In this document: positions 4,738 to 10,388 of the stretch, piece by piece
Position numbering within the stretch: position 1 is the stretch's first letter
How the letters are laid out: every line of letters begins with the position of its first letter
Assembly (NCBI GenBank): GCA_002501855.1
Contig: DAOM01000154.1
Span: 1 to 10,388, forward strand
Length of the DNA stretch: 10,388 nt
Direction of reading: 5' to 3'
From: Candidatus Nitrosopolaris nunavutensis
GTDB lineage: Archaea > Thermoproteota > Nitrososphaeria > Nitrososphaerales > Nitrososphaeraceae
Made by a program: the position numbers and the translations under genes
The notes under the pieces: generated by a model
Database searches by the model: none
What the model was told of the DNA's origin: nothing
What the model saw: only the letters and a program-made list of their open reading frames with translations

Positions 4738-6556
4738 TCGATTCATCTATGTAAAATATTACTTCACTTCTTTTGAGAGATGAAACCGAGAGTAGATGAG
4801 TTAAGGAGTTTTTCAACATTTCAGTATCAGGCGGCTCTCCTTCTATATTTCCTGGCAGTACGAGATAGAGTCGAATATCGGAACCCAAGACATCAGCAAG
4901 CTCTTGATTCACGGTGGCAGTATATGGCCGTAATGCACCTCTGAAAACTTCTGACCGAGCTCTGACTGTTCCCGAAATCTTTTTACCCACAGGGGCATCA
5001 GGGCCGATGATTACAACCACTCCTTTAGAGCCTCTGAATTTCACCGGTTCATCCGGTGCTCCTTCAGGTGCCATCATATTAACCGCTTCCTTCACGATCA
5101 AACCGGGGATATTAATGAAATTGTCAACCAATGAATCCCATTGTGCTCTTGCCAGAGAGGAAAAAGGTAAATCATAATCGTAGTCTCCTGTGAGATGTAT
5201 CAACGCATCTAGACTGCCAAATTTCGATCTAACCGTTTCGAAAATCATTCGTACGCTCTTTTCTTCTGAAAGATTGACTAAGTGACTGTGGAAACCTCTG
5301 AATCGTGTCAAATCTGCGGGATTCTTGGTAAGTATTACAACTTGTTTGACATTGCTAGAAGACAACGCTGCCGCGATTTTATTTGCACGATCCAGATCCT
5401 TTTCCGATGAAGATGTTATTGTAATGACAACAACTTTGTCCTTAATTTTTGGATGAGGTAAATTTGTTCCCAAGATCGAAGTTCCAACTAGAGGTTTGAC
5501 TGGATAAAATACGCGATCGTTGGGAACAACCCTACCGTTAATTAACTTGCTTATAACATCGTCACACAGATTCAATACCATAGTCGCAACGTCGTCTTGA
5601 GTCAGAAATTCACCGTCGACTATCATCTTGGCAGTATTGAATTGTATCTTTTCGGCGATTTCTTGTACCTTCGCAAGTAACCCAGAGAGTACTGCCTCCA
5701 TTTTCGCAACACTTGAAAATGAGTCAGTACTATTACTCTTCTGGGATTTCGAGATTTCGTCGGCGGCTTCTCTTATGCCCTCCGAAATAATTGGTTCAGG
5801 TTGACCGAGTAGCTGAAGTAATATGGTTAAAACTCTATCAATTTCTATAGATGTGAGGCCTTGATAGCCACCAATTCTTAGGAACTCGGCTGCTGCCTTG
5901 GGGTAGACAGTTTTATAAATTCGATCTGAGTGGACAGGACCCGGATTTGTAGCAATCGACTTTATGCCTTTTTCTACGAGCTCCCAAGCCAGAGCCTCTG
6001 CCAACCTATTCTTCGATCCTTGTGCAGAAGTGTAGGGAGCTCTAAATCGATACGGTCTTTGCTCATAGCGATTCTCTTCAGTGAAAAATGTGGCAATCGT
6101 AATTATCTTGCCACCTCGTTCCATTGACTTAATTCCCTGTAGCGAAGTCCAAAAAGCCCCCGTAAGATGAATCGCTACACACTCCTTGAATTCCGCATGA
6201 GTGGCACTAGTAAATACCTTCACCGGACCTGACACTCCCGCATTATTTATGATAATATCGACCGTTCCAAATTCTTCTTTAATAACTTTGAACATATTGT
6301 TAATCCCAACCTCGTCTGCCACGTCTACCCCATGGAAAGATCGTACTTTGCCAGTCGAACCGGCAGCCTTTACAGTATCTGATAATATTGCAGAGGTAAG
6401 CTCCAATGGTTCTCTTCTTCGCCCCATAATCACGATGTGTGCGCCGTTTTCTGCAAATTTTTTAGCAATCGCCTGACCTATTCCTGTACCGCTTCCAGTG
6501 ATTACAACTATTTTACCGTTAAATTTCAAAGAAGGTCTAAAAGATTGCGCTTTCAC
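4730..6556 (-). CDS. Tandem short-chain dehydrogenase/reductase, malonyl-CoA-reductase-like architecture
   Basis: A 608-aa protein with two SDR units. The first (about 11-345) has a cofactor motif TGSGTGIG (20-27), GRR (45-47), NNAG (104-107), an unusually long stretch between the Ser-equivalent Thr156 and the catalytic Tyr175, then PGPVHSDRIY (205-214). It carries a helical insertion (about 225-315). The second unit (about 371-608) is degenerate: its glycine-rich loop is replaced by ITSSSEKD and it lacks a YxxxK site, though it keeps KPLVG, VVVIIGPD and PYTATVNQEL segments. This layout resembles, from memory of the sequence, one half of the Chloroflexus bifunctional malonyl-CoA reductase. 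The Lys expected four residues after Tyr175 is Gln179, with Lys182 nearby. The start is GTG, about 26 bases after a TATA element. The function is unproven; an NAD(P)H-dependent reductase of a semialdehyde or acyl-CoA is the best guess. Confidence 0.85.
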   Translation of the reverse strand: MKAQSFRPSLKFNGKIVVITGSGTGIGQAIAKKFAENGAHIVIMGRRREPLELTSAILSDTVKAAGSTGKVRSFHGVDVADEVGINNMFKVIKEEFGTVDIIINNAGVSGPVKVFTSATHAEFKECVAIHLTGAFWTSLQGIKSMERGGKIITIATFFTEENRYEQRPYRFRAPYTSAQGSKNRLAEALAWELVEKGIKSIATNPGPVHSDRIYKTVYPKAAAEFLRIGGYQGLTSIEIDRVLTILLQLLGQPEPIISEGIREAADEISKSQKSNSTDSFSSVAKMEAVLSGLLAKVQEIAEKIQFNTAKMIVDGEFLTQDDVATMVLNLCDDVISKLINGRVVPNDRVFYPVKPLVGTSILGTNLPHPKIKDKVVVITITSSSEKDLDRANKIAAALSSSNVKQVVILTKNPADLTRFRGFHSHLVNLSEEKSVRMIFETVRSKFGSLDALIHLTGDYDYDLPFSSLARAQWDSLVDNFINIPGLIVKEAVNMMAPEGAPDEPVKFRGSKGVVVIIGPDAPVGKKISGTVRARSEVFRGALRPYTATVNQELADVLGSDIRLYLVLPGNIEGEPPDTEMLKNSLTHLLSVSSLKRSEVIFYIDESKS

Positions 6557-6577
6557 GGATTAAGCACTTTCCCACGA

Positions 6578-6586
6578 CTATTAAAG
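6578..6586 (-). promoter_or_regulatory. TATA box for the tandem SDR gene
   Basis: CTTTAATAG on the minus strand is centred about 26 bases before the GTG at 6556. This predicts transcription starting at the start codon itself, a leaderless mRNA, and supports the GTG as the true start. Confidence 0.5.
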
Positions 6587-6695
6587 TTAACCTCTGAGTG
6601 AGTATCTGGTCCTGATCTGGCTGATGAGCACTAAAATGATCGATTCGTTTCTCTCGTGTACGATGAGGTCAAGGTTACGGTATTGTACCGACAAC

Positions 6696-6705
6696 TTAAT
6701 TAAAA
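6696..6705 (+). promoter_or_regulatory. TATA box for the 215-aa gene of unknown function
   Basis: TTAATTAAAA is centred about 26 bases before the TTG at 6726. It predicts a leaderless transcript and supports the TTG start. With the minus-strand element at 6578-6586 it makes the 169-base gap a divergent promoter region. Confidence 0.5.
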
Positions 6706-6725
6706 GGTAGCTACTCGTACCAACA

Positions 6726-7373
6726 TTGAGCGTTCCAGAGGCAAAATTTAAAATTAATGCGAAGGAAGGTATCGTAGAATTAGAAGGTACTGTTACATTT
6801 GTTGACAAGCATTTAGAAAAGTTTGAAGAACTCTTCAATTCTGCAATTAGAGAGGCCATGGGCATGGGAGTCGAACAAGGCCTTTCCAAACAAGAAGAAA
6901 TTTATAAAAAATCTCTACCTCTCCATACAGAGACAAAGTTATCGGCAATGCAAACGAACAATACGAGGCATAGCTCCTCAAAACAGTCTCTAACTCTCCC
7001 GCCAATTCCTGTACATCTAAAAGCAAATGAAGACAAGATTGGATTGAGGGAGTTTTATGCACAAAAAAAACCGTCCAATCACTATGAAAAGGCCGCTGTG
7101 TTTGCCTATTATTTATCCCATTTTAACAAGAAAACAGAAATCAGGTATGGTGAACTTTTATCCTGTTACGAAGAAGTCGATGAGAAAAAGCCAAGCGTAT
7201 TTGACATCGTCAAAAACTCTATCAGATATAAGGGCTGGCTCGAACCAGGCTATGATAAATTTGCCACTCGTCTCACAATCTCGGGAGAAAACTTTGTAAA
7301 GTTTGACCTGCCACAGCAAAAGGCCCGTTGGTCGAACAAAATTCCTGCAACTCAGTTGTCCCTGAATCGATAA
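6726..7373 (+). CDS. Conserved-looking protein of unknown function with probable winged-helix C-terminal domain
   Basis: I do not recognise a named family. The 215-aa product has three parts. Residues 1-45 look like two beta strands (AKFKINA, GIVELEGTVTFV) followed by an amphipathic helix (KHLEKFEELFNSAIREA). Residues about 46-100 are a polar, probably disordered linker. Residues about 103-195 are a compact domain with IGLREFYAQKKP, YEKAAVFAYYLSHF, a helix after YGELLSCYEEV, KKPSVFDIVKNSIRYKGWLEP, and a final basic strand region. The last part resembles a winged-helix-like domain often attached to unrelated partners. No membrane segment or signal peptide is seen. TTG at 6726 is the only usable start: a stop lies at 6708-6710, the first in-frame ATG is at codon 45, and a TATA box fits. 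It converges on endA 22 bases away. A regulatory or adaptor role is a guess. Confidence 0.8.
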   Translation: MSVPEAKFKINAKEGIVELEGTVTFVDKHLEKFEELFNSAIREAMGMGVEQGLSKQEEIYKKSLPLHTETKLSAMQTNNTRHSSSKQSLTLPPIPVHLKANEDKIGLREFYAQKKPSNHYEKAAVFAYYLSHFNKKTEIRYGELLSCYEEVDEKKPSVFDIVKNSIRYKGWLEPGYDKFATRLTISGENFVKFDLPQQKARWSNKIPATQLSLNR

Positions 7374-7395
7374 ACCTACACCCTGCTCTATTTTA

Positions 7396-7947
7396 CTAGG
7401 CTCGCCACCATTCAAACCCGACAAAATCAACCTTTCTGTCCTTAGTCCTCGGGATTGCTAGGATAAACTGCTTTTTCACAGTTGTGGCTAACCTTCCAAA
7501 AAGCACAATTCCTGTTGCCGTCATATGGTCGGTCGGCTTGAAGACCTGCACTAAATATGGTGCATGGTCAATCCCCGGTCCCTGCTCGTAAGCGGCAAAG
7601 TCACAGCCAAATTTAAGACCTGGTGATACGATATAGCCCCTGTCACGTAGGTTCTGAAAAACCATGTACTTTATCTCAAAATTTGCATATTCCTTCTTGC
7701 ATATAGCTCGGATATCTTTGGATGATAATCGTCTGCCACCATTACTAGATATTTCGAGTTTTCCTATTTGACTCAAGTAACATCCCTCCATCAAATCCAA
7801 AATTAGTGGGGAATCAAATTGGATTCCTTTTGGTTTTGGGACTCCTAACGGTTTACCGTAGTATCCGTTTCCAAATAAAGCACGCGAGTGTTCTATATTC
7901 CAGACAATTATTCTATTTTCTACCAATATCCCTTTGATAGGATGCAT
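7396..7947 (-). CDS. endA: tRNA-intron endonuclease
   Basis: Cuts pre-tRNA at the bulge-helix-bulge motif to remove introns. The 183-aa length matches the single-catalytic-domain form typified by the homotetrameric Methanocaldococcus enzyme. The N-terminal part (about 1-80) is the small mixed domain. The C-terminal catalytic domain contains FQNLRDRGYIVSPGLKFGCDFAAYEQGPG-DHAPYLVQV. The catalytic triad is visible: Tyr120, His128, and Lys158 or Lys159 in RLATTVKKQFILA. The chain ends with an F-W-R-type strand (FEWWRA). The ATG at 7947 overlaps the stop of the upstream DUF47 gene by one base (TAATG), so the two are translationally coupled and in one operon. The 3' end converges on the preceding plus-strand gene. 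Confidence 0.94.
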   Translation of the reverse strand: MHPIKGILVENRIIVWNIEHSRALFGNGYYGKPLGVPKPKGIQFDSPLILDLMEGCYLSQIGKLEISSNGGRRLSSKDIRAICKKEYANFEIKYMVFQNLRDRGYIVSPGLKFGCDFAAYEQGPGIDHAPYLVQVFKPTDHMTATGIVLFGRLATTVKKQFILAIPRTKDRKVDFVGFEWWRA

Positions 7948-8600
7948 TACATACTCAGTGCCAATATAGTAAGCGAATCAGAGGTCTCTTGGCATTTATC
8001 AGCCATACCTTCGATCCCTTCGATCGCATCTTTTAAGAGAAGTAAATCCTTAGTAACGGAGATTTCGCTGAGCGCCTTTATGATGACGGCCCTGTACCTT
8101 GCATCAACTTTTCGTTCCAATTTTGCAACATCTTGTGCAAGCTCAATCGTACTTCCTGGATTAATACTGAGTGCCCTAGCCATTTCGTTCAATTTAAAAA
8201 TCGCGTCAACGACCATTCCAATTAGCTGCTCTAAATCTTCATCAAATTTTCCTTTCTTTAGAGATGTTAATTTCATATTGGCAAGTCTAAACAATACTCC
8301 GCTGATGTAACCTGCGATATCGTCCATAAGATAGGCGGCTCTCAATACGTCCTCTCTGTAAACCATCAGGCTTCCGATTTCTGCAACTTCTCGGGTAATT
8401 TTGCGGCGGAGATTCTCTACTTCTTCTTCGGCAGTTCTCATCCTTTCCAATGATGCCTGTATATCCTTAATGTCTCCCCTGACAAGTGAGGTAGTGAGAG
8501 CAGACAATTCCCTTGCCGAATTTAAAATCCTACTAAATTCATCTTGCAAAACAGCCAATGCTTTCCGCTTGGCCTGTACTTCCAATTCCCCACTATACAC
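7947..8600 (-). CDS. PhoU-like DUF47 family protein
   Basis: A 217-aa, almost entirely helical protein of the DUF47 (TIGR00153-type) family, related to the phosphate regulator PhoU. It shows the family pattern of long heptad-like helices: EEVENLRRKITREV (about 58-71), then the REDVLRAAYLMDDIAGYISG segment (82-101) containing the acidic E/DxxxD metal-binding type motif, and a later KLERKVDARYRAVIIKAL (154-171). Family members often sit beside Pit-type phosphate transporters and are thought to control them; no transporter is in this window. The start is GTG at 8600, supported by a TATA-like element about 28 bases upstream; a TTG five codons in is an alternative. Its stop overlaps the endA start. 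Confidence 0.85.
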   Translation of the reverse strand: MYSGELEVQAKRKALAVLQDEFSRILNSARELSALTTSLVRGDIKDIQASLERMRTAEEEVENLRRKITREVAEIGSLMVYREDVLRAAYLMDDIAGYISGVLFRLANMKLTSLKKGKFDEDLEQLIGMVVDAIFKLNEMARALSINPGSTIELAQDVAKLERKVDARYRAVIIKALSEISVTKDLLLLKDAIEGIEGMADKCQETSDSLTILALSM

Positions 8601-8621
8601 TTATTTAGAAACACCTTATCA

Positions 8622-8633
8622 GGCTATTAATCC
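8622..8633 (-). promoter_or_regulatory. TATA-like element for the DUF47-endA operon
   Basis: GGATTAATAGCC on the minus strand is centred about 28 bases before the GTG at 8600, consistent with a leaderless transcript. No stronger element is visible in the 232 bases between this operon and hom. Confidence 0.4.
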
Positions 8634-8790
8634 TTTTGACAAAGCAAAAATTTTCTGTTGTCTGCATGAATGGGTGAAGAGGATTATCATTGGAAATCGT
8701 TATCTGCATGATAGACATAAGCAAGCAAGAAGATAGTTGATTAGTTCAGTCCAAAATCATTATTCAGTTAGCTTCATTTAGTCTTATTAG

Positions 8791-8821
8791 AGTAGCACTG
8801 GTGCTGACAGTCATTTTTTTT
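8791..8821 (+). terminator. Terminator-like hairpin and T-run on the plus strand with no gene to serve
   Basis: AGCAC and GTGCT (8794-8798 and 8801-8805) form a tight hairpin, followed by eight T at 8814-8821. The orientation suits a plus-strand transcript, but both flanking genes are on the minus strand. An unannotated plus-strand RNA, or chance in AT-rich DNA, could explain it. Confidence 0.25.
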
Positions 8822-8832
8822 CTCTTTTCTGT

Positions 8833-9858
8833 TCATAAATTCTCTCGTTGTTCAAAAATAGTATTTCGAATGTCTATTAGGTCTCGAAGAACCGCGCTTG
8901 CAGTTGGAATGCCCCCTGCGCCTTGACCAATTATAGTATGTTCACCTGATTGCTCAGACGAAAACGTCACCGCATTTAGGGTTCCGTTCACGCAAATTGG
9001 ATCCACATTTGATAGTTCGGTCGGCTTCACATCGAGTTGTTTATTGTCACATGTTGCAATTAGTTTTATCGCATTTCCCCTTTTATGAGCTCGCCGAACA
9101 TCTGATAGGCTGACTCCGCTGATACCACGTCTGTTTACATCTTTAATAGTAACTTTCATTCCCATTATCCAATTCGCCATGATTACAAGTTTGGCAGCTG
9201 CGTCGAAACCATCAACGTCAAGGAAAGGGACTGCCTCGGCATACCCCTTGTATTTGGCGTCGTTGAGGGCGTCTTCAAAGGTAAGTCCCTCCTCCATCTT
9301 GCTAAGGATATAGTTTGTGGTTCCATTGAGAATTCCTTGGAAAGACATTATGCTGTCTCCTTTAAGACATCGCTTTGCAAATTCTAATATTGGCGTCCCA
9401 CCCCCTACCGTCCCACTAAAACGAAGCTTAATGTTATTATAATTCGCAAGCTCCAATAGTGAAGGAAATGCCAAGGCAAGAGGCCCTTTATTTACCGTGA
9501 TGACATGTTTTCCCGATTTCATCGCTGCTATGATGTTAGAAATACCCGGTTCACCGTTATCGAGATTAGTAGGGGTTAATTCCAGTAGCATTTCCGCATC
9601 CACCTTCTCAATGAGGCGAAGGGGATCGAACTTGCGATTTTCTTTATCGTATGCACCGACTGTACCTGACAGTTTCTTTGCGTTAAGTAACCGCTGAAGA
9701 TCAAGTCCCGTTGCGGAAACCGCGTAGCCGCCACTGTCGATGCAGGCCACAATACGTGGGTTAACTCCGTATAGCCTATACAGATCGGCGGAACGAGATA
9801 GCAATAATTTTGCGAAACTCTGACCGACGACTCCGAAACCAATTACAACTAAACGCAT
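8833..9858 (-). CDS. hom: Homoserine dehydrogenase
   Basis: NAD(P)H-dependent reduction of aspartate semialdehyde to homoserine, the branch point to threonine and methionine. The 341-aa product is a complete enzyme of the short archaeal type. Motifs: Rossmann GFGVVG (7-12), TVNKGPLA (121-128), GTVGGGTPI (149-157), the family signature GILNGTTNYIL (175-185), AEAVPFLDVDGFDAAAKL (207-224) with the substrate-binding Glu208 and Asp residues and the probable catalytic lysine, and GQGAGGIPTASAVLRD (311-326). There is no C-terminal ACT domain, so feedback control by threonine through that domain is not expected. The ATG at 9858 lies about 30 bases after a strong TATA box. No T-run follows the stop on the coding strand, so read-through toward the DUF47-endA operon 232 bases away is possible. 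Confidence 0.95.
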   Translation of the reverse strand: MRLVVIGFGVVGQSFAKLLLSRSADLYRLYGVNPRIVACIDSGGYAVSATGLDLQRLLNAKKLSGTVGAYDKENRKFDPLRLIEKVDAEMLLELTPTNLDNGEPGISNIIAAMKSGKHVITVNKGPLALAFPSLLELANYNNIKLRFSGTVGGGTPILEFAKRCLKGDSIMSFQGILNGTTNYILSKMEEGLTFEDALNDAKYKGYAEAVPFLDVDGFDAAAKLVIMANWIMGMKVTIKDVNRRGISGVSLSDVRRAHKRGNAIKLIATCDNKQLDVKPTELSNVDPICVNGTLNAVTFSSEQSGEHTIIGQGAGGIPTASAVLRDLIDIRNTIFEQRENL

Positions 9859-9880
9859 CCAAAGTGGATGTTAAATTGGG

Positions 9881-9895
9881 TTTAATATATTTAAA
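9881..9895 (-). promoter_or_regulatory. TATA box for hom
   Basis: A 15-base A/T-only stretch, reading TTTAAATATATTAAA on the minus strand, is centred about 30 bases before the hom ATG. It predicts a very short or absent leader. Confidence 0.6.
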
Positions 9896-10266
9896 TTCGA
9901 CGATTATCTTTTAGCGGCAAGTTGTGCAGATACGAAAAATTCGTTACTTCCCTTCGAGAAAATCAGTAGAAAAGAACTAAGAATTACAACGATTACCGAC
10001 TAAACATACGATTTTTGTTAGAATAAAACAATTCCTTTTTAGTTCTGGAATATTTTGAGCTGAAAGGAGTGCTCGTTCCCTGCTTAATTGGGTGAAAGAA
10101 TTGAATCCTTCAAGAATAAATTACACTGCTATTGGGGCTGTTGCAAGTACCATTAACACCTCGGATTTCAGATAGTTGTTACTTATTTTAGGATGTGCCT
10201 ATTTTGTGCTAACCATTTGAAAAAAATCTGCTAATAATAATTAACTCCCAATAGGACGAATACTAG
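9896..10266. other. Gene-free stretch with short protein-like open frames
   Basis: No complete gene, tRNA or repeat is seen. Two plus-strand open stretches read like protein but lack a good start. One runs from about 9875 to a stop at about 10000 and includes YLLAASCADTKNSLLPFEK. The other runs from 10059 to about 10172 and includes LLNWVKELNPSR and then INYTAIGAVASTINTSDFR before a stop; a GTG at 10092 could start a 27-aa peptide. Stretches of this length are expected by chance in such DNA, so a decayed gene is only a possibility. Confidence 0.3.
10231..10243 (+). promoter_or_regulatory. Possible TATA element for a gene at the right edge
   Basis: The A/T-rich stretch beginning CTAATAATAATTA would place a transcription start near 10264, shortly before an ATG at 10283 and the protein-like frame that runs off the window. 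Confidence 0.25.
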
Positions 10267-10388
10267 TTAAACTTAGTCACAAATGACGAACTAAATAAAG
10301 ATGATAGCGTTGGTTCGGATTCCAAACAAATAGAAAATGATTTATTCGTATTAAAACTACAGGAAGAGAGGATACGTGTCCACCTTTG
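10267..10388 (+). CDS. Possible 5' end of a gene running off the right edge, start unclear
   Basis: An open frame of 40 codons continues to the window end and reads like protein: DELNKDDSVGSDSKQ (acidic, polar) then ENDLFVLKLQEERIRVHL. No ATG, GTG or TTG occurs in this frame. An ATG at 10283 lies in the neighbouring frame and meets a stop after three codons; adding one base after it would give MT-x-ELNKDD joined to the frame. The gene may be frameshifted, start in an unusual way, or not exist. The family is not recognised. Confidence 0.3.

Noticed and set aside
7888..8310. Plus-strand open frame of 140 codons across the DUF47-endA junction
   Set aside because: Antisense to two supported genes; serine-rich composition typical of the reverse strand of helical proteins.
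8401..8736. Plus-strand open frame of 111 codons overlapping the 5' part of DUF47
   Set aside because: Most of it is antisense to the DUF47 gene, with serine-rich shadow-type composition and no recognisable domain.
10312..10323. GGTTCGGATTCC, resembling a tRNA T-arm (B box)
   Set aside because: The invariant A after TTCR is not in place, and no acceptor stem or D-arm sequence is found at the right distance.
1..10388. CRISPR arrays, insertion sequences, att sites, rRNA genes
   Set aside because: No regularly spaced repeats, transposase motifs, long terminal repeats or conserved rRNA segments were seen anywhere in the window.

Overview
The window looks like chromosomal DNA of a TACK-group archaeon, most likely a thaumarchaeon (Nitrososphaerota). 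Seen directly: archaeal RNA polymerase subunit Rpo7 and elongation factor Spt4, ribosomal protein S30e, a TRAM-domain protein, a tRNA-intron endonuclease, and strong TATA-like elements about 25-31 bases before start codons, several of which imply leaderless mRNAs. From established knowledge, S30e occurs in crenarchaea, korarchaea and thaumarchaea but not in euryarchaea. The DNA is AT-rich and shows no sign of a mobile element, phage or CRISPR array. Assignment to a genus is not possible from this.

Layout. 3-1706 (+): rpo7, spt4 and nadC, tightly packed and probably one transcript. 1749-2696 (-): nadA, convergent with nadC. 2849-3929 (+): rps30e (59 aa, easily missed) then nadX. 4000-4299 (+): a small TRAM-domain protein. 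4300-4729: 430 bases without an intact gene, but with a strong TATA element, hairpins, and what looks like a frameshifted remnant of a small zinc-binding protein on the minus strand. 4730-6556 (-): a 608-aa tandem short-chain dehydrogenase. 6726-7373 (+): a protein of unknown function with a probable winged-helix C-terminus. 7396-8600 (-): endA and a PhoU-like DUF47 gene overlapping by one base. 8833-9858 (-): homoserine dehydrogenase. 9859-10388: 530 bases with the hom promoter, only short protein-like open stretches, and perhaps the start of another gene at the right edge.

How the genes work together. NadX (aspartate to iminoaspartate), NadA (iminoaspartate plus DHAP to quinolinate) and NadC (quinolinate to nicotinate mononucleotide) form the complete de novo route from aspartate to the NAD precursor NaMN, using aspartate dehydrogenase in place of the oxidase NadB. 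Hom also draws on aspartate-derived carbon, for threonine and methionine. The rest are mostly information-processing genes.

The most interesting protein is the tandem SDR. Its layout (SDR with a long insert between the catalytic Ser/Thr and Tyr positions, a helical extension, then a degenerate second SDR) resembles one half of the Chloroflexus bifunctional malonyl-CoA reductase. It could therefore belong to the 3-hydroxypropionate/4-hydroxybutyrate cycle, but its catalytic lysine position holds glutamine.
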